NCBI GenBank assembly: GCA_035528235.1
Contig: DATKZB010000385.1
Location: forward strand, 1 to 20,706
Direction of reading: 5' to 3'
DNA from: DATKZB01 sp035528235
Lineage (GTDB): Bacteria; Planctomycetota; Phycisphaerae; FEN-1346
Length of the DNA stretch: 20,706 bases
The notes beneath the pieces are model-generated. The model saw only the letters and a list, made by a program, of their open reading frames with translations. It was not told the origin of the DNA and did no database searches. This document shows positions 8,101 through 15,824 of the stretch, one piece after another (positions within the stretch are counted from its first letter, which is position 1; each line of letters starts with the position of its first letter). The translations under genes were made by a program, and so were the position numbers.

Positions 8101-9005
8101 ACACCGGCGCCGAGGTCCCCCGCCAGAACCCCTTCACGGGCGCCGACGGCCGCTGGCAGATGGCCCGGCCGGGGCACCACTGTGGCAACATCGCGGCCTG
8201 CCCGAACATGCTGTTCTGCCGGTCCTGGTCGACGGCGTACTACGACCTGGCGGCCGACGTCGGCGTGGTCCACTTCGGCGCTCAGCGGCCCGGGTGTTGG
8301 ATCAACTGCATCCCCGCGGCCGGGCTCGTGACGATGCCCGAGGCCAGTTCCGGATGCGTCTGCGCCTTTGCCCTCCAATGCACGGTCACCTTCCAGCCGC
8401 GACCGACGAACCGCACCTGGGGCACCTACAGTGCCGACGGGCCGGCCACGCCGGTCCAGCACCTAGCCGTCAACTTCGGGGCACCCGGCGACCGCAAGGA
8501 TTCCGGGGGCACGCTCTGGTTGGCGCATCCGCGCCCCTTCACCGGGCGGCTGGTCGCGGACCCGAGACTCGCCATCCGGCCCAGGAAGACCGGCAAGGAC
8601 GGCGTCGCGTACGTCGGCGACAACGCCGACTGGTTCCAGGTGGCCGGGAGCGACGAGGCGTGGATTTATGCGGCCGCCCTGTCGGGCCCCGCTGAATCGA
8701 CCATCGCCATTCCGCTGGGCAAGAAGCAGGCCGCCCCGCGCCCGTACACCGTGCGGCTCCACTTTGCGGCGCCCGCGACCGACCAGGCCGGGCAACGGGT
8801 CTTCAACGTCGGCCTCCAGGACAAGACGGTCCTGGCGGATTTCGACGTCGCGGCCCAGGCCGGCGGCGCAGGTCGCGCCCTCGTCAAGGAGTTCAAGGGC
8901 GTCGAGGCCGGCGAGACGCTGACGCTCCGCCTCTCGGCCAAGGCCAAGGAACTGACGCCGGCCACGCGGCCGCTCATCAACGCCGTCGAGATCCTGGCCG
9001 AGTAA
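5109..9005 (+). CDS. Giant secreted propeller protein A: PQQ-like propeller, methyltransferase-like module, second propeller, malectin
   Basis: A 1298-residue protein with a Sec-type signal peptide (residues 1-24, ending PAAA). Module order is as follows. P1 (about 25-500) opens with DWPTYR and has propeller blade motifs such as YALDAATGQVRW at 107-118. It is interrupted by a charged helical, coiled-coil-like stretch at 345-405. M (about 505-630) is a class I SAM-methyltransferase-like fold in which the glycine loop is reduced to GDDG (530-533), with D551 after the second strand. P2 (about 670-1100) contains WTHEYAEPGNT, further blade motifs, and a cysteine-rich end with C1083 and C1085. The C-terminus (about 1210-1298) is malectin-like, a carbohydrate-binding fold. 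The start is TTG at 5109, with AAAGGGG six bases upstream. 'PQQ-like' names the repeat type; I see no sign that it binds PQQ. The role is unknown, and an extracytoplasmic carbohydrate-linked function is inferred. Confidence 0.88.
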   Translation: MINRVAWSVLLACLTAGVVVPAAADDWPTYRHDAARSGISADALSTPMSEAWVFTPTHPPSPAWTDPQPKPVEEVLELPRLRFDDAFHVAAAGGMIFFGSSADNTVYALDAATGQVRWTFTTDGPVRMAPTVVGGRLYVGSDDGNVYCLGATHGQIVWRFAAAPAARKVLGNGRMISLWPVRTGVVVDRGVAYFGAGVFPSEGLFLYAVRADDGQLLWKNDSYGQGGLAGISPQGYMLASKGKLFVPSGRSMPAAFDRTDGRFLFHRNFNWRGTGLFGGTYSVLAGRLLFNGTEQIAAVYEGSGRLALNEGIKAETPTEGTRRLVVDADTIYMLTGREAAAVDRKKWTAFNEKRTQLTLRVINLSRQRDQLRKRAKGKDKKLLDQAAAVQKQIDQARADKKALVESPDDWTTWRTACPHNDALALAQGLLLVGGPDTVVGLDSKTGRKVWSGKVDGRARSLAIADGRLIVGTDEGRIHCVVAGRANHRQVAPKVTSQPFPDDETAKTCAALAKDFVKRAGLTGGYALLLGDDGRLALELARRTDLAIYVVDADARRVSAARFALKAAGVYGPRVVVTQTPADGIPFADYFADLVVVRPGFFDGPKPTPAGEVLRMLKPCGGVAFIGRAPEADAAKWTDAFVAGLRAVGEAAAEDAGDWQMVRRGALRGAGSWTHEYAEPGNTACGDDQLVRGELGVLWFGEPGPGRMPSRHSSSVAPLVVGGRAFVQGEEVVLAYDVYNGRPLWQRDMRGAERLGLKGGVSNLAADADSLFVVIGDRCHRLDQATGQTLKTYRAPAARDDKDPTWRYVARVGDLLYGSTRAGRLFAIDVAGGRTRWTHDPGRLMETTICIGSGKVFFVDRAVTEAQRTEGLAGIEAEMRIDRLGKAIPPDVRLAVALDAQTGEVAWQRPQYVADCVKVGSPGGELIAMVSRDVLLLCGQPWNGHFWEEFLAGEFSRRSLIALSAKDGGPLWSGRKGYRSRPLIVGDQVVAEPWAHNLYTGAEVPRQNPFTGADGRWQMARPGHHCGNIAACPNMLFCRSWSTAYYDLAADVGVVHFGAQRPGCWINCIPAAGLVTMPEASSGCVCAFALQCTVTFQPRPTNRTWGTYSADGPATPVQHLAVNFGAPGDRKDSGGTLWLAHPRPFTGRLVADPRLAIRPRKTGKDGVAYVGDNADWFQVAGSDEAWIYAAALSGPAESTIAIPLGKKQAAPRPYTVRLHFAAPATDQAGQRVFNVGLQDKTVLADFDVAAQAGGAGRALVKEFKGVEAGETLTLRLSAKAKELTPATRPLINAVEILAE

Positions 9006-9006
9006 C

Positions 9007-9031
9007 GCCACAAGGCCACTTGCCTTGCGGC
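9007..9031 (+). other. Small intercistronic hairpin between genes A and B
   Basis: GCCACAAGG (9007-9015) pairs with CCTTGCGGC (9023-9031) with a single A-C mismatch and a seven-base loop, directly after the stop codon of gene A. There is no T tract, so an mRNA-stabilising or attenuating role is only possible. Confidence 0.3.
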
Positions 9032-9077
9032 TGGGCCCCGGATGGGGTGCCGTCCCGATAATGCAAGGAGGACCGCC

Positions 9078-11957
9078 ATGTCGCATCACGTCGCCACGCG
9101 CCGCTCCGGGTGGGGCCGGCCGGTCGGTTACGTCGCCCTGATGGCCATCGTGTTCGTCGCCGCCGGCGGAGGCATCGCGGCCGAGGCGCCCGACGCCGCC
9201 GCCTTGGTCAAGCAAATCGGCTGCCCGCGCGGCATAGCCGCCCTGCTGGGCGACAAGGGATGCCGCCTGGCGCTGGATGTGGCCAAGGCGAGCGACCTCA
9301 CGGTCTATGTCCAACTCGCCGGGGCCGACGACGTCGAGGCCGCCCGCCGCGCGGCCGACGCCGCCGGACTCTACGGCTCGCGCATCTACGTGGCCCAGGG
9401 CGGCCCGGAGCGCGTCGGCCTGGCCGACAACGTGGCCGACGCCGTCGTGGCCACCGGCGACTTCGCCGCCGCGAAGGCCGAAGCCCTGCGGGTCCTCCGG
9501 CCCCTGGGGAAGGCCTACCTGGGCGGCACCGCGGTCACCAAGCCGTTCCCCGAGGGCGTCGACGACTGGTCTCACCATTACCACGGACCCGACAACAACC
9601 CGCAGACCCAGGACCGCCTGGCCCGGGCCCCGTACCTGACCCAGTTCGTTGCCGAGCCGCGCTACGCCCCTGCCCCGCAGGCGGCCGTGGCGGCCGGCGG
9701 CCGCGTCTTCATGGCCTTCGGCAACGTGGCTTGGCACGAGCGCGAAGAGCCGTACATGAACACCCTGCTGGCCGTCAACGGTTTCAACGGCACGATGCTC
9801 TGGAAGCGCCCCTTGCGACAGGTTCACATGGTTGACCGATGCACGATGATCGCCACGCCCGAGACGCTGTACCTGGGCGGCGCAAAGTCGTGCGAAATCC
9901 TCGACGCCGCCACCGGCAACGTGACCGGCAAGATCACCGTCCCGGCAGACCTGACCGACGGACCGTTCTGGAAGTGGATGGCCCTGGAGGGCGGCGTCCT
10001 GTACGCACTGGTCGGCGCCGACGAGAAGACCGACCCCGACGCCAAGTGGCGCCGCCGGGCCCACGGCTGGCCCTGGGACGGCATCTCGAAGGGCTACAAC
10101 GCCAACGAGTATGCGTGGGGGTTCGCGCCGACGCTCTTCGCCATCGACCCGAAGACGAAGAAGGTGCTGTGGCACCACCGCGAGGATCGGCCTATCGACA
10201 GCCGCGGCACGTGCATGAAGAACGGCCGCATCTTCATCGGCCGGTTCGGCGAGTACCTGGCGTGCCTCGACGCCAAGACGGGCAAGCCCCTCTGGCGACG
10301 GACGCCCGACCGCGACGCCTCCCTCTTCGAGGCCATCGGCCCCTATCGCCCCGGCCATGGGTACGTCGGCGGCTGGAAGAGCACGGTGTACCTCAAGTGC
10401 ACCGACCGGGCGGTGTACTTCCTGGGTCCGCAGGTCAACTGGCTGACGGCCGTCTCGGCCGACGACGGCAAGTTCCTCTGGAAGCACGACGCCAAGGACC
10501 TCCACATCGTCATCCGCGACGACGGCGTCTACACCATCGGTCCCCAGGGCAGCAAGGACATGAGCCGGAAACTCAACCCGCTGACGGGCAGCGTCCTGGC
10601 CAGTTACGACCTGCAGCGGCGGGCCTGCACGCGGTCGGTCGGCGCGCCCGACGGCATCATCTTCCGGACCGAGGGCGGCACCCAGCGGCTTGACCTGGCC
10701 TCCGGCAAACCGCAGTACACGTCGACGATGCGCCCGTCGTGCCAGATCGGTGTGATCATCGCCGGCGGGCACCTGTACTGGGTGCCGTGGGGCTGCGACT
10801 GCAACCTCCAGATGTTCGGCGTCATCGCGTGCGGACCGGCGGGCGACTTCGCGTTCGACGCCCAGGCCACCGAGGCCGAGCGCCTCGTGGCCGCGCCCGA
10901 CAGCGCGAAAGTGGCCGCCTTCGACTCTTCGCCTGCCGACTGGCCCACGTACCGCGCGACGAGCGCCCTGGCGGCCGCCAGCCAGGCCGAGGTGCCCGAG
11001 AAGGTCGGCAAGCTCTGGGCGTTCTCGCCCCCGGCCCCGTACCGGCCGACGGCGCCCGTGGCGGCAGGGGGTCTGGTGTTCATCGGCGGGTCGGACGGCA
11101 TCGTCCGGGCCTTCGACGCCGCCACCGGCAAGCCCGCCTGGAAGGCGTACACCGGCGGTGCCATCGGGTATCCGCCGACGATCGCCGGCGGGCGGGCCCT
11201 GGTGGGGTCGGCCGACGGATGCGTCTACGCCTTCGAGGCCGGCACGGGACGCTCGCTGTGGCGGTTCCGCGCCGCCCCGGCCGAGCGGCGGATCCAGGTG
11301 TACGGGGCGCTGCTCTCGACGTGGCCGGTCTCCAGCGCCGTGGTCGTGGAAGACGGTGTGGCGTACCTGGCGGCGGGGATCAACAACTTCGACGGCACGC
11401 ACCTCTACGCCCTGGACGCCGCCACGGGCAAGATCCGGTGGCAGAACAACTCGTCGGGCCATCTCGATGCGTTCTCTCACCGCGGCGTCGCCGCCCAGGG
11501 CGACCTGCTGCTCCACCGGGGCCGGCTGCACCTGGCGGGGGGCAACGCGGTCTCACCGGGCCTCTTCGACGCCGCCGACGGCAAGTGCCTCAATCCGCCG
11601 CCGGCCGGCTGGCACTCGGGCGCCCCGCGCGGACGCGAACTCATCCTCCAGGGCAACCAGGTGAAGGTGTGCGGCCAGCCGCTCTACACCAACTCCGCCA
11701 ACCCCGTGTTCGACAACTCGGTCAAGTGGGACGTGCCGGTGGTCGCGGCCAGGAACGCCCGCCTCTCATGCCGCGAACACGCCGCCGACAACCGGACCTC
11801 CTGGACGCTCGAGGCCGCGCGGGCCGACGGCGGCGGCCTCTGGACCCAGCCGCTGCCCGCCGAGGCCGTCCGGTGGGGCCTGGCCGTCGACCGCCACGGC
11901 CGCACGGTCGTGGCCCTCGAGGACGGCCGCATCCTCTGCTACGGCGCCGAGAAGTAA
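9078..11957 (+). CDS. Giant secreted propeller protein B: degenerate methyltransferase-like module followed by two PQQ-like propellers
   Basis: A 959-residue protein with a positively charged N-terminus and hydrophobic segment (residues 14-35), consistent with a signal peptide ending near IAA-E. Module order is M (about 40-150), P2 (about 160-600), P1 (about 620-959). M keeps the pattern of the methyltransferase-like fold but has GDKG (58-61) instead of the glycine loop and no acid after the second strand. The M-P2 junction carries DDWSHHYHGPDNN (162-174). P2 holds blade motifs such as FAIDPKTKKVLW (354-365) and a GCDC motif (C573, C575). P1 begins DWPTYR at 621, with RAFDAATGKPAW and YALDAATGKIRW. 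There is no malectin module. The ATG at 9078 has AAGGAGG upstream, and a longer frame from 9042 has none. It lies 72 bases after gene A and is probably co-transcribed. Function unknown. Confidence 0.88.
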   Translation: MSHHVATRRSGWGRPVGYVALMAIVFVAAGGGIAAEAPDAAALVKQIGCPRGIAALLGDKGCRLALDVAKASDLTVYVQLAGADDVEAARRAADAAGLYGSRIYVAQGGPERVGLADNVADAVVATGDFAAAKAEALRVLRPLGKAYLGGTAVTKPFPEGVDDWSHHYHGPDNNPQTQDRLARAPYLTQFVAEPRYAPAPQAAVAAGGRVFMAFGNVAWHEREEPYMNTLLAVNGFNGTMLWKRPLRQVHMVDRCTMIATPETLYLGGAKSCEILDAATGNVTGKITVPADLTDGPFWKWMALEGGVLYALVGADEKTDPDAKWRRRAHGWPWDGISKGYNANEYAWGFAPTLFAIDPKTKKVLWHHREDRPIDSRGTCMKNGRIFIGRFGEYLACLDAKTGKPLWRRTPDRDASLFEAIGPYRPGHGYVGGWKSTVYLKCTDRAVYFLGPQVNWLTAVSADDGKFLWKHDAKDLHIVIRDDGVYTIGPQGSKDMSRKLNPLTGSVLASYDLQRRACTRSVGAPDGIIFRTEGGTQRLDLASGKPQYTSTMRPSCQIGVIIAGGHLYWVPWGCDCNLQMFGVIACGPAGDFAFDAQATEAERLVAAPDSAKVAAFDSSPADWPTYRATSALAAASQAEVPEKVGKLWAFSPPAPYRPTAPVAAGGLVFIGGSDGIVRAFDAATGKPAWKAYTGGAIGYPPTIAGGRALVGSADGCVYAFEAGTGRSLWRFRAAPAERRIQVYGALLSTWPVSSAVVVEDGVAYLAAGINNFDGTHLYALDAATGKIRWQNNSSGHLDAFSHRGVAAQGDLLLHRGRLHLAGGNAVSPGLFDAADGKCLNPPPAGWHSGAPRGRELILQGNQVKVCGQPLYTNSANPVFDNSVKWDVPVVAARNARLSCREHAADNRTSWTLEAARADGGGLWTQPLPAEAVRWGLAVDRHGRTVVALEDGRILCYGAEK

Positions 11958-11970
11958 CGTCGGGCGGCGG

Positions 11971-13209
11971 TTACTTGGCCTTGACGTCGAAGCAGTAGAG
12001 GTTCGTGTCGTACCGCAGGTACAGCCTTCCGCCGATGACGACGGGGTGGGCCCAGCTGGGTCCGCTGCCCGCGACGCGGAACTCGCCCTTCATCTGCATG
12101 CCCTCGGGCGAGCAGGTGGCCAAGCCGGCCCGGCCGCCGCCCTCGCCGAAGAGGTACAGCATGCCGTCGGCCCAACAGAGCGACCCCTTGCCGACGCCCC
12201 GCTCGCCCCACATCTTCTTGCCGGTCTTGAGGTCGAGGCACGCATAGCCGTCGCCATTGTTGCCGTAGATGTGCCCCTCGTGGATGACGTAGCCGCCGTG
12301 GTGGCAGACCATGTCGGAAGTCCTCCAGGCCTCGGTCACCGAGAGGCGGCGGCCGGCAGCCGCCAACTTCAGGCAGACGCCTCCCTTGCCGTAGCCGTTG
12401 GCCCAGAAGACGTGGCCGTCGGCGTAGGCGGGCGTGGGGCAGTTGGCCGTGTTGCCGGCGCTGAACTCGTTCGAGAAGACCACGCCGCCGTTCATCGCGC
12501 TGACGCACACAATGCCTTTGCCCGTGCCGGCGACGATGAGCGGCGCTTTGGCAAACGTGAAGGCCAGGCACGACCCGTACTCCGCGCCGCCCGTGAACCC
12601 CTTGCTGGCCCAGGCGGGGGCGCCGGTGGTCTTCGCGAGCGCGACGATACACTTGCCGCCGCCCGGCTTGACGACCGCCAGGTTGCCCAGGATGAGCACC
12701 GATTCGGCGTACCCCCACCCGGGAACGCTGCCGCCGAACTCGCGCATGTTCTTGCTCCAGACGGGCCGGCCCGTCCTAGAGTCGAGGCACGCGACGACGC
12801 CGTTGCCCGAGACCAGGTACACCTTGCCGCCGTCAATCATCGGGGTGGCCCGGGCGCCGGGATGGTCGCCGGTCCAGGCGGCATCGACGACGGCCTTCCA
12901 CTTGGGCTTGCCGTCGAGGTCGAAGGCAAAGAGGACGAGTTTGCCGTCGGCGTCGCCCGTAATGTAGACCGTGCCGCCGCTGACGGCCACGCCGGAGTAC
13001 CCGTGGCCGATGTCGGTGACCTTCCACAGCAGGGGCGGTCCGTCGGCGGGCCATTCCTTGAGGAGTCCGGTATCGGGCGACTTGCCGTCGCGGTTGGGCC
13101 CGCGCCATCCGGGCCACTCGGCCGTGGGGGCTACCGCCGCCCACGCCGCCGACACCGCTCCCCACGTCACGACGACGGCCAGGACCAGACGGATGGACTT
13201 GGCGTGCAC
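11971..13209 (-). CDS. Secreted PQQ-like beta-propeller protein D (BamB-like repeats)
   Basis: A 412-residue protein with a Sec signal peptide (residues 1-24, cleavage after AWA). The mature protein opens with EWPGWRGPNRDGKS (31-44) and continues GLLKEWPADGPPLLWK, the hallmark of a common planctomycete family of exported single-propeller proteins. Blade motifs include ACLDSRTGRPVW (140-151) and ACLDLKTGKKMW (323-334). Several single cysteines are present but no CxC. The start is GTG at 13209, with TAAGGAG six bases upstream; the longer frame from 13245 has no such site. It converges on gene B with a 13-base gap and diverges from the transporter operon. A CATAAT at 13253-13248 could be its -10 box, without a convincing -35. 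It shares the repeat type with genes A-C but not their M module. Its molecular role is unknown. Confidence 0.88.
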   Translation of the reverse strand: MHAKSIRLVLAVVVTWGAVSAAWAAVAPTAEWPGWRGPNRDGKSPDTGLLKEWPADGPPLLWKVTDIGHGYSGVAVSGGTVYITGDADGKLVLFAFDLDGKPKWKAVVDAAWTGDHPGARATPMIDGGKVYLVSGNGVVACLDSRTGRPVWSKNMREFGGSVPGWGYAESVLILGNLAVVKPGGGKCIVALAKTTGAPAWASKGFTGGAEYGSCLAFTFAKAPLIVAGTGKGIVCVSAMNGGVVFSNEFSAGNTANCPTPAYADGHVFWANGYGKGGVCLKLAAAGRRLSVTEAWRTSDMVCHHGGYVIHEGHIYGNNGDGYACLDLKTGKKMWGERGVGKGSLCWADGMLYLFGEGGGRAGLATCSPEGMQMKGEFRVAGSGPSWAHPVVIGGRLYLRYDTNLYCFDVKAK

Positions 13210-13285
13210 GCGATTCTCCTTACGCCACCGCCCCCCTGAGGTCATCGATTATGCCGCACGGGTTCCTGCCAAGCCAGTGTCGGAT

Positions 13286-13320
13286 CATGGTCTCACCCTT
13301 CGGGATGACCATGCCACCCG
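13286..13320 (-). repeat. Quasi-palindromic repeat, copy 1 (left flank of transporter operon)
   Basis: Read on the minus strand, 13320-13293 is a 28-base string identical to 16672-16699 on the plus strand. The rest differs only by a two-base indel before CCATG. The core folds on itself: CATGGT (13286-13291) pairs with ACCATG (13308-13313), and an inner CACCC/GGG-TG stem closes the loop TTC. It lies in the 196-base divergent gap upstream of the transporter. Confidence 0.85.
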
Positions 13321-13343
13321 ACGCGTTGCCGCGCGGACAGCCC

Positions 13344-13372
13344 TGTACAAGCGGCACCGGTTCCCGTAAGAT
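13344..13372 (+). promoter_or_regulatory. Candidate promoter of the ABC importer operon
   Basis: TGTACA (13344-13349, four of six matches to the -35 consensus) and TAAGAT (13367-13372, four of six matches to the -10) are separated by 17 bases. The predicted start near 13379 precedes the AAGGAGG at 13393-13399. I see no molybdate-responsive ModE operator or molybdenum-cofactor riboswitch in this gap. Confidence 0.35.
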
Positions 13373-13405
13373 GCGTCGCGCGGACCCTTGGAAGGAGGCC
13401 AAAGC

Positions 13406-14986
13406 ATGGCTGCTCGCACCGGTCGGCGGATTGTCTTGCACCACGCGTACGTCGCCTGCCTGGCCCTCGTGCTGGCGGCGAGCCTCGTGCCGGGCTGTGC
13501 CCGGGAGGAACCTGCCCCCCTGCACTGTTACGTGGGCGGCACCATGCGGCCGGCCATGGAACGCCTCATCAGTATCTACGAGCAGGACACCGGTCGGCGC
13601 ATCCATCTCGATTACGGCGACTCCGGCTCGAACCTCATCAAGGCCGAGACCACGCGCCAGGGCGACCTCTACGTCGCCCACGACCCGTTCCACGGGGCCA
13701 TGCAGAAGAAGGGCCTGACCGCCGAGGGCTGGGCCGTGGCCGCCGTCACGCCGATGATCGCCGTCGCCCGGGGCAACCCCCTGAAGATCCAGGGCCTGAA
13801 GGACCTGGCCCGGCCGGGGGTCCGGGTGGTCCTGACCGACGCCCTGTACAGCACCATGGGGCACGTCAACACCGCCATGTTCCGTCGGGCGGGCATCGCC
13901 GACGCCGTCGAGAAGAACGTCGTGACGCGGATGAAGATGGGCGGCGAGGCGGCCAACGCCGTCGTCCTGGGCCACGCCGACGCCGCCATCGTCTGGGGCG
14001 CAGTCATCCACCTGCGGCGCGAAAAACTCCAGGCCGTCAACATCGAGGCCGCGCTACGGCCCGACCCGAAGGTCGACGCCGTCACGAGCGCCACCTTCGG
14101 TCCCATCGACATGAGCCGCATCGCCGTCACGGTCGACATCCTGAAGTCGAGTGCCCAGCCGGAGGCGGCCCGGGCGTTTGTCGCGTTCCTGGCGTCGCCC
14201 CGCGCCCGGGAGGTCTGGCGGGAGTTCGGCTTCACCGATCCGCCCGACGACAGGCGATTCCGGCCGGCCGGCGGCGGCGGCGCCAAGACCGGCGGCAAGG
14301 TGCTCATCTATTGCGGCGCGGGCCTGCGCCCGGCCATGGAGGACGTGGCCGACACCTTCGCGGCCGCCACCGGCACGACGGTCGAGCGCGACTACGGCGG
14401 CGGCGGCATGATTATCTCGCGTCTGCGGCTGGCACGCCGCGGCGACCTCTTCATGCCCGGCGACGTCTGGTACGTCGACCTGGCCGAGAAGGACGGCCTC
14501 GTCGAGTCGAAGGCCATGGTCTGTTACTTCGTGCCCGTCATCCTCGTACAGAAGGGCAACCCCAAGGGCGTCAAGGGGCTGGCGGACCTGGCGCGGCCGG
14601 GCCTGCGAATCGGCCTGGGCAACCCCAAGGCGTGCCAGGTAGGACGCCTGACCGAGACGATCATCGCCAAGAACCGCCTCGACGCCGACGCCATCGAGAA
14701 GAACCTGGCCTTCTCGTCGGTCACCGTCAACGAACTCGGCGTCCAGGTCAAGGCGGGCGCGCTGGACGCGGTCATCGTCTGGGACGCCGTGGCCGCCCAG
14801 TACCCCGACAGCGCCGACGTCGTGGCCATACCGCCCGAGCAGAACGAGATTTCGCGCGTGGCCATCGCCCTGCTCAAGACGGCCACGAACCCCGAGGGGG
14901 CCAAGGCCCTGGTCGATTTTCTCCTCAGCACCGAGGGCCAGGCCATCTTCCGGAAACACCACTACCGGACCGAGCCGCCCGAGTAG
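13406..14986 (+). CDS. modA: Tandem-duplicated molybdate-type substrate-binding lipoprotein (two ModA-like domains)
   Basis: A 526-residue extracytoplasmic binding protein for an ABC importer. It has a lipoprotein signal ending LVPGC, so Cys31 would be lipidated. Two homologous periplasmic-binding domains follow: domain 1 about 38-279 and domain 2 about 298-526, joined by a Gly/Pro-rich linker. The repeat is plain to see: CYVGGTMRPAM (41-51) against YCGAGLRPAM (302-311), TRQGDLYVAHD (83-93) against ARRGDLFMPGD (343-353), and DLARPGVRV against DLARPGLRI. Domain 2 looks closest to the molybdate/tungstate ModA-like type; a single domain is the normal family size (about 250 residues). The start at 13406 has AAGGAGG six bases upstream. 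The permease gene follows after 25 bases. Molybdate or tungstate is the likely ligand from family resemblance, but other oxyanions are possible. Confidence 0.87.
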   Translation: MAARTGRRIVLHHAYVACLALVLAASLVPGCAREEPAPLHCYVGGTMRPAMERLISIYEQDTGRRIHLDYGDSGSNLIKAETTRQGDLYVAHDPFHGAMQKKGLTAEGWAVAAVTPMIAVARGNPLKIQGLKDLARPGVRVVLTDALYSTMGHVNTAMFRRAGIADAVEKNVVTRMKMGGEAANAVVLGHADAAIVWGAVIHLRREKLQAVNIEAALRPDPKVDAVTSATFGPIDMSRIAVTVDILKSSAQPEAARAFVAFLASPRAREVWREFGFTDPPDDRRFRPAGGGGAKTGGKVLIYCGAGLRPAMEDVADTFAAATGTTVERDYGGGGMIISRLRLARRGDLFMPGDVWYVDLAEKDGLVESKAMVCYFVPVILVQKGNPKGVKGLADLARPGLRIGLGNPKACQVGRLTETIIAKNRLDADAIEKNLAFSSVTVNELGVQVKAGALDAVIVWDAVAAQYPDSADVVAIPPEQNEISRVAIALLKTATNPEGAKALVDFLLSTEGQAIFRKHHYRTEPPE

Positions 14987-15011
14987 CGGCCGCCCGAGAG
15001 GACACACGAGC

Positions 15012-15824
15012 ATGCCCACCGTCGCCGGCCCGCGCGCCCACGCCGTCAGCGTGCTGACGATCGCCTTCCTGGTGGCGTTCGTGGCGGCGGTGGTGGCGCT
15101 GATTGCGGCCGACGTTTTCTACACGCATCCCGCGGCGATGCTCGAGGTGCTTGGGTCGCGCGAGGTCCGCTTCGCCATCTTCCTGAGCCTGGTGACGTCG
15201 GCGGCCAGCCTGGTCCTGGTGATCGGGTTCTCGATTCCCGTGGGGTACGCCCTGAGCCGATACCGGTTTCCGGGCAGCGCGGTGCTGGACGCGGTGGTGG
15301 ACCTGCCGATCGTGCTGCCGCCGGTGGTCATCGGGGTGTCGCTGCTGGTGTTTTTCCGAACGTGGCTGGGCCAGTTCATCGAGAGCGTGCCGGGACTCCA
15401 GTTCGTTTACACGCCGCAGGGCATCGTGCTGTGCCAGTTCATGGTGTCGGCGTCGTACGGCATTCGGGGGGCGAAGTCGGCGTTCGACGGCGTGGACCGG
15501 CGTCTGGAGCACCTGGCGCTGACGCTGGGATGCACGCACGGCCGGGCCTTCCGGATGGTGGCGCTGCCGATGGCCCGGAACGGCCTGGCGGCCGCGGCCG
15601 TCATGGCGTGGGCCCGGGCGGTGGGGGTCTTCGGTCCGCTGATGATCTTCGCGGGGACCGTCCGCATGAAGACCGAGGTCATGCCCACCACCATCTTCCT
15701 GGAACTCTCGATCGGCCGCATCGAACCGGCCCTGGCGGTGGCCATGCTGATGCTCGTCATCGCCATGGTGGCGCTGACGCTCATCCACTGGCTCGGCTCG
15801 CGGAACAGGTGGTGGGGCCCATGA
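15012..15824 (+). CDS. modB: ABC importer permease, ModB type
   Basis: A 270-residue inner-membrane permease with about six hydrophobic segments, roughly at 12-34, 53-82, 93-115, 137-150, 191-216 and 237-260. The cytoplasmic coupling loop is visible at 166-186 (EHLALTLGCTHGRAF then RMVALP), the EAA motif that docks on the ATPase. LPIVLPPVVIGVSLL (98-112) and WARAVGVFGPLMIFAG (200-215) resemble the molybdate/tungstate permease family. GAGAGGA lies nine bases before the ATG. Its stop codon overlaps the start of the ATPase gene in ATGA (15821-15824), which indicates translational coupling. The permease is presumably fed by the upstream two-domain lipoprotein. Substrate assignment follows the family, not a demonstrated site. 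Confidence 0.88.
   Translation: MPTVAGPRAHAVSVLTIAFLVAFVAAVVALIAADVFYTHPAAMLEVLGSREVRFAIFLSLVTSAASLVLVIGFSIPVGYALSRYRFPGSAVLDAVVDLPIVLPPVVIGVSLLVFFRTWLGQFIESVPGLQFVYTPQGIVLCQFMVSASYGIRGAKSAFDGVDRRLEHLALTLGCTHGRAFRMVALPMARNGLAAAAVMAWARAVGVFGPLMIFAGTVRMKTEVMPTTIFLELSIGRIEPALAVAMLMLVIAMVALTLIHWLGSRNRWWGP

Noticed and set aside
3453..8462. Open frame of 1669 codons on the minus strand
   Set aside because: It lies antisense to the isomerase-like gene and gene A, both of which have recognisable domains, signals and ribosome-binding sites. Its translation is rich in Arg, Gly, Val, Asp and His without any motif, as expected opposite GC-rich coding DNA.
8463..11531. Open frame of 1022 codons on the minus strand
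   Set aside because: It is antisense to genes A and B and abuts the previous shadow frame at a single stop codon. The composition is low in information and no family is recognisable.
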